Positions 1 through 6,753 of a stretch of DNA of 6,753 nucleotides are shown here, in pieces (positions within the stretch are counted from its first letter, which is position 1; each line of letters starts with the position of its first letter). The notes under the pieces are model-generated. The model was not told the origin of the DNA. It saw nothing but the letters and a program-made list of their open reading frames with translations, and ran no database searches. Source of the DNA: Sphingomonadales bacterium (GTDB lineage: Bacteria; Pseudomonadota; Alphaproteobacteria; Sphingomonadales; Sphingomonadaceae); NCBI GenBank assembly GCA_018067055.1, contig JAGPVK010000022.1, positions 1 through 6,753 on the forward strand, written 5' to 3'. Made by a program: the position numbers and the translations under genes.

Positions 1-1
1 T

Positions 2-2437
2 GCCGAGGATCGTCAGGGCGTGGCAGCTGAAAAAGGCGCTACGGTGGTCGAGGCAATCGAACTGCTCGCCAGCGAGGGCGTTGACCGGCAGGCCATTTTG
101 GATCTGCTCGACGACGCACTGATTGCGCCGGTGCTGACCGCTCATCCGACCGAAGTCCGGCGCAAGAGCATCATTGATCACAAATCCCGGATTGCCGAAC
201 TTCTGTTGATGAAGGACGAGGGAGAGACAGAAACTCCGCAGGGCGATATGCTCGACGCCGCGATCATGCGCCAGATCGCCTTGCTCTGGCAGACCCGGCC
301 GCTGCGCCGCGAGCGTCTGTTCGTCACCGACGAGGTGCAGATCTCGCAAAGCTATATGAAGGACGTCTTCCTGCCGGTTCTGCCGAGGCTTTACGCCAAG
401 TGGGAACGGACCCTGGGCGCACGCCTGCCCAGTTTCCTCAAACTCAACAGCTGGATTGGCGGCGATCGCGACGGCAATCCTTTTGTCGACGCCGGCGCGA
501 TGGAGGAAGCCTTGTCGCGCGCGGCAGAAACCGTAATCGGCTATTATCTGATGTGTGTTCATACCTTGGGCGCAGAGCTGTCGATCTCGACCGAACTCGC
601 CGAAGTACCCGAATCGGTAATCGCGCTCGCCGACGCCAGTGGTGACGATTCGCTCAGCCGCAAGGACGAACCCTATCGCCGCGCACTGTCAGGGATTTAC
701 GCCAGACTCTCCGCGACCCATCTCAAGCTCTGCGACCATGTTCCGGGCCGGGTGTCCACTATTGCCGCCAAGGCTTATGACAATCCGCAGGAACTGCGCG
801 CAGAACTCGTCATATTGGCGCACGGCCTCAAATCGGCTGGCAAGGGCGTCTTTGCCACATCCGGCGCTTTGGGGCGGCTGATCCGCACGGTTGAACTCTT
901 CGGCTTCCACCTCGCCACGCTCGACATGCGCCAGAACAGCAAGGTCCACGAACGCGTGGTCGCCGAACTGCTGAAGCAGGCCGGGGTTGAAGATGATTAT
1001 CTGGCGCTGGACGAAGCAGCTCGGGTCAAGCGGCTGCGCACCGAACTGGCCAATAACCGCCCGCTGGCCAGCCCGTGGATCACCTATAGCGACGAAACCG
1101 CAAAGGAATTGTCGATCATCCGCGCCGCCGCCGAAGCGCACCGCAAATACGGCCCCGAAGTCATCACAAATTATAATATCAGCAATGGCGAAAGCGTGTC
1201 CGACATACTGGAAGTCTATGTCCTGTTGATGGAGACGGGCCTCTATCACGCGCCAACCGAGGACAACGCATCTCCATCCTGCCTGGTCATGGCGGTGCCG
1301 CTGTTCGAGACCGTCGCCGATCTGGAAAATGCGCCGCAAGTGATGACCGATTTCTTCGCGCTGCCGGAGATGCACGCCCTGGCAAAGGGGCGCGGCCATC
1401 AGGAAGTGATGATCGGCTATTCGGACAGCAACAAGGATGGCGGTTATCTGACCTCGACCTGGAGCCTGTTCAAGGCAAGCGATGCGCTCACCCCGATATT
1501 CGCGAAGGCCGGCATCAAAATGCAGCTGTTCCACGGACGCGGCGGAGCCGTTGGTCGTGGTGGCGGCTCGGCCTTTGGCGCGATCAAGGCCCAGCCCAAG
1601 GGAACCGTCGCCGGCCGCATCCGGATCACGGAACAAGGTGAAGTGATCGCCGCAAAATATGGCACGGCAGATGTCGCGGAAGCCAATCTGGAAGCGATGA
1701 CCTCGGCGGTTCTGATCAATTCGCTTGAGCCCGACCGGACCGACAGCAAGGTGCTGGCAGACCATGCCGAGGCAATGGATCAAATCTCGCAAATCGCGTT
1801 CACCGAATATCGCGACCTGGTCTATGGCGACGACAGTTTCCGGACCTTCTTCCGGCAAATGACGCCGCTGACGGAAATCGCCAAACTCAAGATCGGATCG
1901 CGTCCGGCTAGCCGCACGAAGAGCGACAAGATCGAGGATTTGCGCGCCATTCCCTGGGTATTCAGCTGGGCACAGGCCCGAGTGATGCTGCCGGGCTGGT
2001 ATGGTGTCGGACAGGCGCTCAATGCATTTGAAGACAAGGCGAAACTGAAGGAGATGGCGCAAAGCTGGCCATTTTTTCAGGCCTCGCTCTCCAATATGGA
2101 AATGGTTCTGGCCAAGTCGGACATGGGCATCGCCGCCCGCTATGCCGATCTGGTCGAGGATCAGGACATGGGTCAGGCATTCTTCGGCCGTATCCGGTCG
2201 AGCTGGTACCAGACCCGCGACATATTGCTCGACATCACCGACCAGCCGCACCTTCTGGCAAAAAGCCCGGCGCTGTTCAACAGCATCGAATTGCGCCTGC
2301 CTTATATCGAGCCGCTCAACCATCTGCAGATCGAGCTGATGAAACGGCTGCGCGCCGGCGAAGACGACCCGCGCATCGGCGAAGGGATCCAGCTGTCGCT
2401 CAACGCGATTGCTACCGCATTGCGCAATAGCGGCTGA
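2..2437 (+). CDS. ppc: Phosphoenolpyruvate carboxylase, 5'-truncated by window edge
   Basis: Catalyses PEP + bicarbonate to oxaloacetate + phosphate, the cytoplasmic anaplerotic feed of the TCA cycle. The frame is open to the left edge; 811 residues are visible, numbered here from the codon at nt 2. The GTG at nt 20 is not the real start: comparison with the E. coli enzyme (883 aa, catalytic His138 in TAHPTE) suggests about 90 residues lie upstream. Visible signatures: TAHPTE with His48; SWIGGDRDGNP from residue 150; GYSDSNKDGG from 472 (Lys478); and FHGRGGAVGRGGG with His511, Arg513 and Arg519, matching E. coli His579, Arg581 and Arg587. Lys705 (MVLAKSD), Arg765 (ELRLPYIEPLN) and C-terminal Asn809 match the E. 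coli aspartate-binding residues Lys773, Arg832 and Asn881, so feedback inhibition by aspartate or malate is likely. The protein ends RNSG where the family usually has NTG. No frameshift is seen. Function is secure; the true start is outside the window. Confidence 0.98.
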   Translation, partial: AEDRQGVAAEKGATVVEAIELLASEGVDRQAILDLLDDALIAPVLTAHPTEVRRKSIIDHKSRIAELLLMKDEGETETPQGDMLDAAIMRQIALLWQTRPLRRERLFVTDEVQISQSYMKDVFLPVLPRLYAKWERTLGARLPSFLKLNSWIGGDRDGNPFVDAGAMEEALSRAAETVIGYYLMCVHTLGAELSISTELAEVPESVIALADASGDDSLSRKDEPYRRALSGIYARLSATHLKLCDHVPGRVSTIAAKAYDNPQELRAELVILAHGLKSAGKGVFATSGALGRLIRTVELFGFHLATLDMRQNSKVHERVVAELLKQAGVEDDYLALDEAARVKRLRTELANNRPLASPWITYSDETAKELSIIRAAAEAHRKYGPEVITNYNISNGESVSDILEVYVLLMETGLYHAPTEDNASPSCLVMAVPLFETVADLENAPQVMTDFFALPEMHALAKGRGHQEVMIGYSDSNKDGGYLTSTWSLFKASDALTPIFAKAGIKMQLFHGRGGAVGRGGGSAFGAIKAQPKGTVAGRIRITEQGEVIAAKYGTADVAEANLEAMTSAVLINSLEPDRTDSKVLADHAEAMDQISQIAFTEYRDLVYGDDSFRTFFRQMTPLTEIAKLKIGSRPASRTKSDKIEDLRAIPWVFSWAQARVMLPGWYGVGQALNAFEDKAKLKEMAQSWPFFQASLSNMEMVLAKSDMGIAARYADLVEDQDMGQAFFGRIRSSWYQTRDILLDITDQPHLLAKSPALFNSIELRLPYIEPLNHLQIELMKRLRAGEDDPRIGEGIQLSLNAIATALRNSG

Positions 2438-2556
2438 CTTTTAACTTCGTCCACGGCCCGCGCTGGCACAATTCGTTCGCCGGCAAAAAAACGAACCTTC
2501 CGAGCATTTTTGTCAGTCGCCTGCTTCATTTACCGCGCTTAGACTTCTCCGAAATC

Positions 2557-2563
2557 AGGAGAG
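2557..2563 (+). promoter_or_regulatory. Ribosome binding site of the molybdopterin oxidoreductase
   Basis: AGGAGAG lies just upstream of the ATG at 2568; the AGGAG core ends 6 nt before the start. It is a near-consensus Shine-Dalgarno sequence and fixes the start codon. Confidence 0.8.
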
Positions 2564-2567
2564 ATTC

Positions 2568-4706
2568 ATGGCTGTCGAGACCAAGCGTAGTTTTTGCCGT
2601 TTTTGCCACGCAAGTTGCGCGATGGTTGTGGAAGTCGAAAATGACAAGATCATGTCTGTCAAAGGCGACAAAGAGGACCATCTGTTCCACGGCTATACCT
2701 GCATCAAGGGTCGCCAGCTGCCCGACATGCACAATCTCCCCGACCGGATGATCACCAGCAAGATTCGCCAGCCCGACGGCAGTTTCAAGAATATCGCAAC
2801 CGCTGATGCGCTGAAACTCGCTGGCGAGCGGATGAAGAAGATGGTCGAAGAGCATGGCCCGCACAGCATCGCCGTCTATTGCGGCACCAACGCCTTCCAG
2901 AACAGCGCCGTGCTTGGCACATCCTATGCTTTTGCCCAGGGCATCGGTTCGCGCAACTGGTATACCAGCGTGACCGTCGACCAACCGGCCAAGGTCTTCA
3001 CCACCGCGCGCTACGGCATGTGGATGGGTGGCGGCAACGCCTTTACCGATTCCGATGTGGCGATGTTTGTCGGCAATAATCCGATCGTGTCCCACTATTC
3101 CGGAGGCATGCCGACCTCCTCTCCCTCGCGGGGCTTGAGAGATGCCAAGGAACGCGGTCTTAAAGTCATCGTAGCCGACCCGCGGGTGAGCGAGATGGGT
3201 AAATTGGCCGACATCTATCTGCCGGTAAAACCCGGCGAAGATCCTGCCCTGCTCGCCGGCATGCTCAACGTGATTTTCGAAGAGAAGCTTTACGACCAGA
3301 ATTTCGTCGCCGCTCATGTCGATGGCGTCGAAGAGTTGGAAGCTGCGGTCAAATCCATGACGCCAGTCATTGCCGCGAAACGCGCCGGGGTCGACAAGGA
3401 TCAGCTGATTGCCGCTGCCCGCATGTTTGCCGGCGCCAACAAGGGCCGCGTGGTCACTGGCACCGGTCCGGAAATGGCCGGCAACGGTACGCTCACCGAA
3501 TATCTTGTGGCGTCACTCAACATCCTCTGCGCGCGCTTCAATCAGGAAGGCGAGCGGGTATCCGCACCGATGGTCTTCAATCCGCTGATGGGCGGACCGC
3601 GAAAGGCACAGGTCGCACCAAAAATGCCTACCTTTGGCGAAGGCTTCCCGAAATCGCGCATCCGCGGCCTTGGCCATCTGGGCAAGGAAATGCCCTGCAA
3701 TGTGCTGGCCGATGAGATACTGACGCCGGGCGACGGCCAGATCAAGGCGCTGATCTCGATCGGCGGCAATCCCGAAATTGCCTTCCCGGACCAGCAGAAA
3801 GTCCGCCGCGCGCTGGATGAATGCGAATTGTTCATTCAGGTCGATCCGTGGATGTCGGCCAGCGCCAAACGGGCCGACATGATTCTCGCCCCGTCCATGT
3901 GCCTGGAACGCGAAGACATTAACAACGTGTCGGACGCCTTCACCGAGGAAGCCTATGCCCATTATACCGAAGCGATGGTGCCCCCGCCTGGCGACACGAT
4001 GGACGAATATGAAATGCTGTGGTGGCTGGCCAAGCATATGGGCATTGAAATGAACTTCCCCGGCGGTCCGGCATCAATGGACGAATGCCCCGACAAGGCG
4101 ACCGTGCTCGATCTGATTTCCGAAGGCGCTCTGCTGAAACCAAGCAAGGCCAAAGCCGATGCGGCTGCGCTCGACCGCAAGGGCGCAGCGATCACCTATG
4201 ATGAATTGCATCCGGTGGTCGGGCCGGCTGATCCGGAGGCGACCGAAAAATTCGACCTCAATGCTGGCGCCATGCCCAGCGAACTGATCGACTATGCCGC
4301 CAATGACCCGGTCATCGACGGATTCGATTTCCGCCTGATTTCCCGCCGGTCCAAACACCGCTACAACAGCAATGGCCACACATTCCCGAAACTGGTCGAG
4401 AAAATGCCGACCAACCCGGCCTTTTTCAATCCCGGAGACCTGGCTGCGGCTGGCATACAGGACGGCGCAATCATCGAAATCACCTCAACCACCGCCTCGA
4501 TTTTTGGCCTCGCCAAGGCCGACGACAAGGTCCGTCCCGGCGTTATCTCGATGAGCCACGCCTTCGGCGATAGCGAGGCGGGCAAGGATGAGGTGATGAG
4601 CAAGGGCGGCTCTACCAACCGTTTGCTGTCCGATGCCAACAACATCGATCCGATCACTGGACAGGCCCTGCAAAGCGCGATACCGGTCAGGGTTTCAGCC
4701 GCTTAA
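2568..4706 (+). CDS. Molybdopterin-dependent oxidoreductase, [4Fe-4S] DMSO-reductase family, substrate unknown
   Basis: Complete 712-residue catalytic subunit of the Mo-bisPGD (DMSO reductase/formate dehydrogenase) superfamily. The N-terminal Cys10-x2-Cys13-x3-Cys17-x27-Cys45 motif should bind a [4Fe-4S] cluster, followed by Lys48 (CIKG), the lysine position that links cluster and pterin in formate dehydrogenases. Cofactor-binding stretches: FVGNNP near 167-172, VADPR near 202-206 with ADIYLPVKPGEDPALL after it, and SIGGNP at 397-402. The C-terminal dinucleotide-binding domain runs from about 586 to the end (NPGDLAAAGIQDGAIIEI). No Tat signal is present; the protein begins almost directly with the cluster motif, so it is probably cytoplasmic. 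Around the expected Mo-ligand region (SVTVDQPAK, 134-142) there is no Cys or Sec; Asp138 or no protein ligand is possible. No small Fe-S or flavin subunit lies nearby. Family is firm; the substrate cannot be named, and a formate dehydrogenase label would be unsafe. Confidence 0.93.
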   Translation: MAVETKRSFCRFCHASCAMVVEVENDKIMSVKGDKEDHLFHGYTCIKGRQLPDMHNLPDRMITSKIRQPDGSFKNIATADALKLAGERMKKMVEEHGPHSIAVYCGTNAFQNSAVLGTSYAFAQGIGSRNWYTSVTVDQPAKVFTTARYGMWMGGGNAFTDSDVAMFVGNNPIVSHYSGGMPTSSPSRGLRDAKERGLKVIVADPRVSEMGKLADIYLPVKPGEDPALLAGMLNVIFEEKLYDQNFVAAHVDGVEELEAAVKSMTPVIAAKRAGVDKDQLIAAARMFAGANKGRVVTGTGPEMAGNGTLTEYLVASLNILCARFNQEGERVSAPMVFNPLMGGPRKAQVAPKMPTFGEGFPKSRIRGLGHLGKEMPCNVLADEILTPGDGQIKALISIGGNPEIAFPDQQKVRRALDECELFIQVDPWMSASAKRADMILAPSMCLEREDINNVSDAFTEEAYAHYTEAMVPPPGDTMDEYEMLWWLAKHMGIEMNFPGGPASMDECPDKATVLDLISEGALLKPSKAKADAAALDRKGAAITYDELHPVVGPADPEATEKFDLNAGAMPSELIDYAANDPVIDGFDFRLISRRSKHRYNSNGHTFPKLVEKMPTNPAFFNPGDLAAAGIQDGAIIEITSTTASIFGLAKADDKVRPGVISMSHAFGDSEAGKDEVMSKGGSTNRLLSDANNIDPITGQALQSAIPVRVSAA

Positions 4707-4710
4707 GGAA
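4705..4710 (+). promoter_or_regulatory. Ribosome binding site of the serine hydrolase, overlapping the upstream stop codon
   Basis: AAGGAA begins inside the TAA stop (4704-4706) of the molybdoenzyme and ends 5 nt before the ATG at 4716. It supports that start over the in-frame ATG at 4728 (residue 5) and implies translational coupling of the two genes. Confidence 0.7.
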
Positions 4711-4715
4711 ATCCG

Positions 4716-5846
4716 ATGACAGATAATATGGTGCACGGGTCCAGCCAGGACCGGTTCGCGCATGTCCGCGATATCATGGCAGCCAGCCTTGAAAGCGGTG
4801 CCGATATCGGAGCCTCCTTTTGTGCGACGATCGACGGCGAAACCGTCATCGATATCTGGGGCGGCTGGGCCGACGAAGCGAAGACGCGACCCTGGGAAGC
4901 CGACACCATCGTCAATGTCTATTCGACGACCAAGACGATGACCGCGCTGACCGCCTTGCTGATTGCCGATCGCGGTGATCTGGATTTTGATGCGCCGGTG
5001 GCAAAATATTGGCCAGAATTTGCGCAAAATGGCAAGGCGGAAGTCACCGTCGCCCATCTGATGAGCCATTCGTCCGGCCTTTCCGGCTGGGAAGAACCGA
5101 TCACCCGCGAAGATCTTTACGACTGGGACAAAGCCACCTCACTGCTTGCCGCCCAGGCACCCTGGTGGGAGCCGGGAACCCAGGTCGGCTATCACGCGAT
5201 CACCCAGGGCTATCTGGTCGGTGAAGTGGTGCGCCGGATCACTGGCAAGTCGCTCGGAACGGTTTTTCGGGAGGAAATCGCTGAGCCGCTGGATGCCGAC
5301 TTCCATATCGGATTGGCTGCCGAACATGATCACCGGGTTGCCGACCTGATCCCGCCGAAAGCGGGAGCGGCGCAAGCAGCGGCCAACAATATTCAGCGCA
5401 AGACATTCACCAACCCGCCGATCGATCCTTTTGACACACGGTCAAGGGAATGGCGCGGCGCGGAAATCCCCGCCGCAGGCGGCACCGGCAACGCCCGATC
5501 GGTTGCGGAGATCCACGCGCTGCTCGCCAATGGCGGGATCGCCAAGGGCAAGCGCATCCTGTCTGAAGCGGGGTGCCGCAAGGCGCTGGAACAGCAGATC
5601 GAAGGCAATGATCTCGTGCTGATGGGTCTGCCTCTGAAATTCGGCCTCGGCTTTGGCCTGACCGGACAGGTGGTCCAGCTGCCCAATGAGAACAGCATAT
5701 TCTGGGGTGGCTATGGCGGCTCGCAAATCGTCATCGATATGGAGAACCGTACCACTTATTGTTACGTGATGAACAAGATGGGCGAAGGTCTGCTGGGCGA
5801 CATGCGGTCAGCCGATCTGATTGGTGCGGCCAGGGCTGCAAGCTAG
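4716..5846 (+). CDS. Serine hydrolase of the class C beta-lactamase / family VIII esterase fold
   Basis: Complete 376-residue protein of the beta-lactamase-like serine hydrolase family (EstB-type esterases, DD-peptidases and class C beta-lactamases). The nucleophile motif SxxK is Ser70-Thr-Thr-Lys73 (YSTTK), followed by the family-typical GDLDFDAPVAKYWPEF stretch and HLMSHSSGLSGW (His118 to Gly121). The second catalytic motif is probably Tyr159-His-Ala (QVGYHAIT), and WGGYGG at 330-335 fits the third motif that replaces KTG in esterase members. No signal peptide is visible, so a cytoplasmic esterase, amidase or lactonase is more likely than a periplasmic beta-lactamase. It begins 9 nt after the molybdoenzyme stop with an overlapping ribosome binding site, so the two are co-transcribed and probably act on one compound or its derivative. 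Alternative start at 4728 is possible but less well placed. Fold assignment is strong; the bond cleaved is unknown. Confidence 0.92.
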   Translation: MTDNMVHGSSQDRFAHVRDIMAASLESGADIGASFCATIDGETVIDIWGGWADEAKTRPWEADTIVNVYSTTKTMTALTALLIADRGDLDFDAPVAKYWPEFAQNGKAEVTVAHLMSHSSGLSGWEEPITREDLYDWDKATSLLAAQAPWWEPGTQVGYHAITQGYLVGEVVRRITGKSLGTVFREEIAEPLDADFHIGLAAEHDHRVADLIPPKAGAAQAAANNIQRKTFTNPPIDPFDTRSREWRGAEIPAAGGTGNARSVAEIHALLANGGIAKGKRILSEAGCRKALEQQIEGNDLVLMGLPLKFGLGFGLTGQVVQLPNENSIFWGGYGGSQIVIDMENRTTYCYVMNKMGEGLLGDMRSADLIGAARAAS

Positions 5847-5874
5847 CCGCCGGATTTCAGGATCTACGGGATCT

Positions 5875-5906
5875 GGCAGAAACGGTCCGCCATACCCACC
5901 GCTGCC
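5875..5906 (+). other. Bulged hairpin in the gap after the hydrolase
   Basis: GGCAG (5875-5879) pairs with CTGCC (5902-5906), and inside it CGGT (5883-5886) pairs with ACCG (5898-5901); an AAA bulge sits on the left arm and the loop is 11 nt. It begins 28 nt after the hydrolase stop. There is no following T-run, so it is not a standard intrinsic terminator; it could be an mRNA processing or attenuation structure, or chance. Confidence 0.3.
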
Positions 5907-5919
5907 ATCTATCATATTT

Positions 5920-5934
5920 GCCAATCGACTTGGC
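5920..5934. promoter_or_regulatory. Small palindrome upstream of the Rieske oxygenase, possible operator
   Basis: GCCAA-N5-TTGGC is a perfect 5-bp inverted repeat centred at 5927, ending 42 nt before the Rieske start codon. Position and symmetry would suit a dimeric regulator, but the arms are short, no regulator gene is in the window and only one copy is seen. Confidence 0.25.
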
Positions 5935-5962
5935 CCCTCCTCCATGCGACCAGCCGGGAGTA

Positions 5963-5970
5963 GAGGGAGA
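5963..5970 (+). promoter_or_regulatory. Ribosome binding site deciding the Rieske oxygenase start
   Basis: GAGGGAGA is a purine-rich Shine-Dalgarno; its GGGAG core (5965-5969) ends 7 nt before the ATG at 5977. It is too close (3 nt) to the out-of-frame ATG at 5973 and somewhat far (13 nt) from the in-frame ATG at 5983, so 5977 is preferred. Confidence 0.6.
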
Positions 5971-5976
5971 ATATGG

Positions 5977-6753
5977 ATGCCAATGGATTCTGCTTATATC
6001 GATCAAATGAAGCGCCTGATGGAGTGGGAAGCGGCTCGCACAGCCCCGCCCCAGAGTTTCCCACGGCTCCCCGACCTGCCCGCTGGCCGCTATACCAGCC
6101 AGGAATATTACGATCTCGAGCAGCAATATCTGTGGAAGAAAACATGGCTGTTCGCCGCCCATATCGACGAAGTGCCGGAACCCGGGTGCTTCATGAAATG
6201 GGAGCAGGTCGGCGATCCGATCATCATCGTCCACGGCATGGATGGTGAAGTCCGCGCCTTTTACAATACCTGCCGTCATCGCGGCGCGCCGGTCGTGACC
6301 GAGGAAAAAGGCAAGTCGCCGCGGCTTATGTGCGGCTATCATAACTGGACTTACAAGACCGATGGCAGCTTGGTCGGCGTCCCGGAGAAACAGGACTTTG
6401 GTCCCGATTTCGACATGTCCTGCCGCAGCCTGATTCCCGTGAAGTGCGAGAGACTGGGCAATCTGATCTTCGTGAATTTCGATGCAGATGCGATGCCGCT
6501 CAAGCAATGGCTGGGCCCGGTCTGGGATGAGTGGAAGGAATTCCGCTTCGACAAGATCAGACTAGCGGCGCGCTATTCGTTTGACCTGAAGTGCAACTGG
6601 AAGGTGGCGATGGAGGCCAATATGGAGGTCTATCATGTCCCCTTCATCCATCCCGATACCGTTTCGCCGCTGGTCGACAGCAAGCGCAATGTAAACACCC
6701 TCTATCCCAACGGCCATGCCCGGATGCTGGCCCCCGCTCCCCAACAAACCAAT
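5977..6753 (+). CDS. Rieske [2Fe-2S] non-heme iron oxygenase, alpha subunit, 3'-truncated by window edge
   Basis: The first 259 residues of an aromatic-ring-hydroxylating-type oxygenase alpha subunit, with no stop before the window ends; family members are usually about 400-450 residues. The Rieske domain spans roughly 56-165 with Cys99-x-His101 (CRHRGAP) and Cys119-x2-His122 (CGYHNWTY), 17 residues between the pairs. The catalytic domain begins near 190; the mononuclear iron ligands His220 and His225 lie in EANMEVYHVPFIHPD, and the third carboxylate ligand would be past the edge. The residue bridging Rieske and iron centres, usually Asp, is Glu217, as in carnitine/betaine-type Rieske monooxygenases (CntA, GbcA groups). 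Start at 5977 (MPMDS) is set by the ribosome binding site; in-frame ATGs at 5944 and 5983 are alternatives. It needs a reductase that is not in the window. Substrate cannot be read from sequence: hydroxylation, demethylation and C-N cleavage are all possible. Same direction as the hydrolase, 130 nt after it. Confidence 0.94.
   Translation, partial: MPMDSAYIDQMKRLMEWEAARTAPPQSFPRLPDLPAGRYTSQEYYDLEQQYLWKKTWLFAAHIDEVPEPGCFMKWEQVGDPIIIVHGMDGEVRAFYNTCRHRGAPVVTEEKGKSPRLMCGYHNWTYKTDGSLVGVPEKQDFGPDFDMSCRSLIPVKCERLGNLIFVNFDADAMPLKQWLGPVWDEWKEFRFDKIRLAARYSFDLKCNWKVAMEANMEVYHVPFIHPDTVSPLVDSKRNVNTLYPNGHARMLAPAPQQTN

Noticed and set aside
689..2323. A 544-codon open frame on the - strand, antisense to ppc
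   Set aside because: It lies wholly inside ppc, whose protein motifs are unmistakable. The translation has no recognisable domain and looks like the antisense shadow produced by GC-biased codon use.
2472..2515. TTCGTT/AACGAA arms with a 12-nt loop after ppc, as a terminator, and TTGTCA at 2510 as a -35 box
   Set aside because: The stem is short and AT-rich with no T-run immediately after it (the nearest T-run is about 12 nt on). No good -10 hexamer lies 16-18 nt after TTGTCA. Neither meets a fair standard.
2526..3317. A 263-codon - strand frame antisense to the molybdoenzyme start
   Set aside because: The opposite strand encodes the conserved cluster and cofactor motifs. The antisense translation is rich in His, Gly and Arg and resembles no family I recognise.
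2568..4706. Calling the molybdoenzyme a formate dehydrogenase or nitrate reductase
   Set aside because: There is no Cys or Sec at the expected ligand region, no partner subunits and no Tat signal. Only the broad family is supported.
4716..5846. Calling the hydrolase an antibiotic-resistance AmpC beta-lactamase
   Set aside because: There is no signal peptide, the KTG motif is replaced by a WGGYGG stretch, and the gene is coupled to a metabolic oxidoreductase rather than an ampR-type regulator. An esterase-like role fits better.
5973..6248. A 91-codon + strand frame overlapping the Rieske start
   Set aside because: It is out of frame with the Rieske protein, its ATG is only 3 nt from the Shine-Dalgarno core and its translation shows no domain. 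It is kept only as a start-choice caution.
5857..6507. A 216-codon - strand frame over the Rieske gene
   Set aside because: The + strand frame from 5977 carries complete Rieske and iron-ligand motifs, so this is a shadow.

Overview
The window reads as ordinary chromosomal DNA from a moderately GC-rich alphaproteobacterium. The style of the proteins (PEP carboxylase, a DMSO-reductase-family molybdoenzyme, a class C beta-lactamase-like hydrolase and a Rieske oxygenase) most resembles Sphingomonadales such as Sphingopyxis or Sphingorhabdus relatives. That placement is an impression from protein wording and cannot be proven here. All four genes lie on the + strand. I see no tRNA, rRNA, IS element, CRISPR array or phage signature.

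Layout: (1) nt 2-2437, the 3' nine-tenths of ppc, cut by the left edge. (2) nt 2438-2567, a 130-nt gap ending in a strong ribosome binding site. (3) nt 2568-4706, a complete cytoplasmic 712-residue molybdopterin oxidoreductase with a [4Fe-4S] motif. (4) nt 4716-5846, a complete 376-residue serine hydrolase, only 9 nt after gene 3 and with its Shine-Dalgarno overlapping gene 3's stop codon. (5) nt 5847-5976, a 130-nt gap holding a bulged hairpin and a small palindrome. (6) nt 5977-6753, the first 259 residues of a Rieske non-heme iron oxygenase alpha subunit, cut by the right edge.

ppc is central anaplerotic metabolism and looks functionally unrelated to the rest. The molybdoenzyme and hydrolase almost certainly share a transcript. 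The Rieske oxygenase follows in the same direction and may belong to the same catabolic locus or have its own promoter. The combination (Mo-dependent redox step, ester/amide/lactone hydrolysis, O2-dependent hydroxylation or demethylation) suggests a small degradative module with an unknown substrate. The most specific leads are a molybdoenzyme with no Cys/Sec at the usual metal-ligand region and a Rieske oxygenase with Glu in place of the usual bridging Asp. Neither redox enzyme has an obvious electron-transfer partner inside the window.
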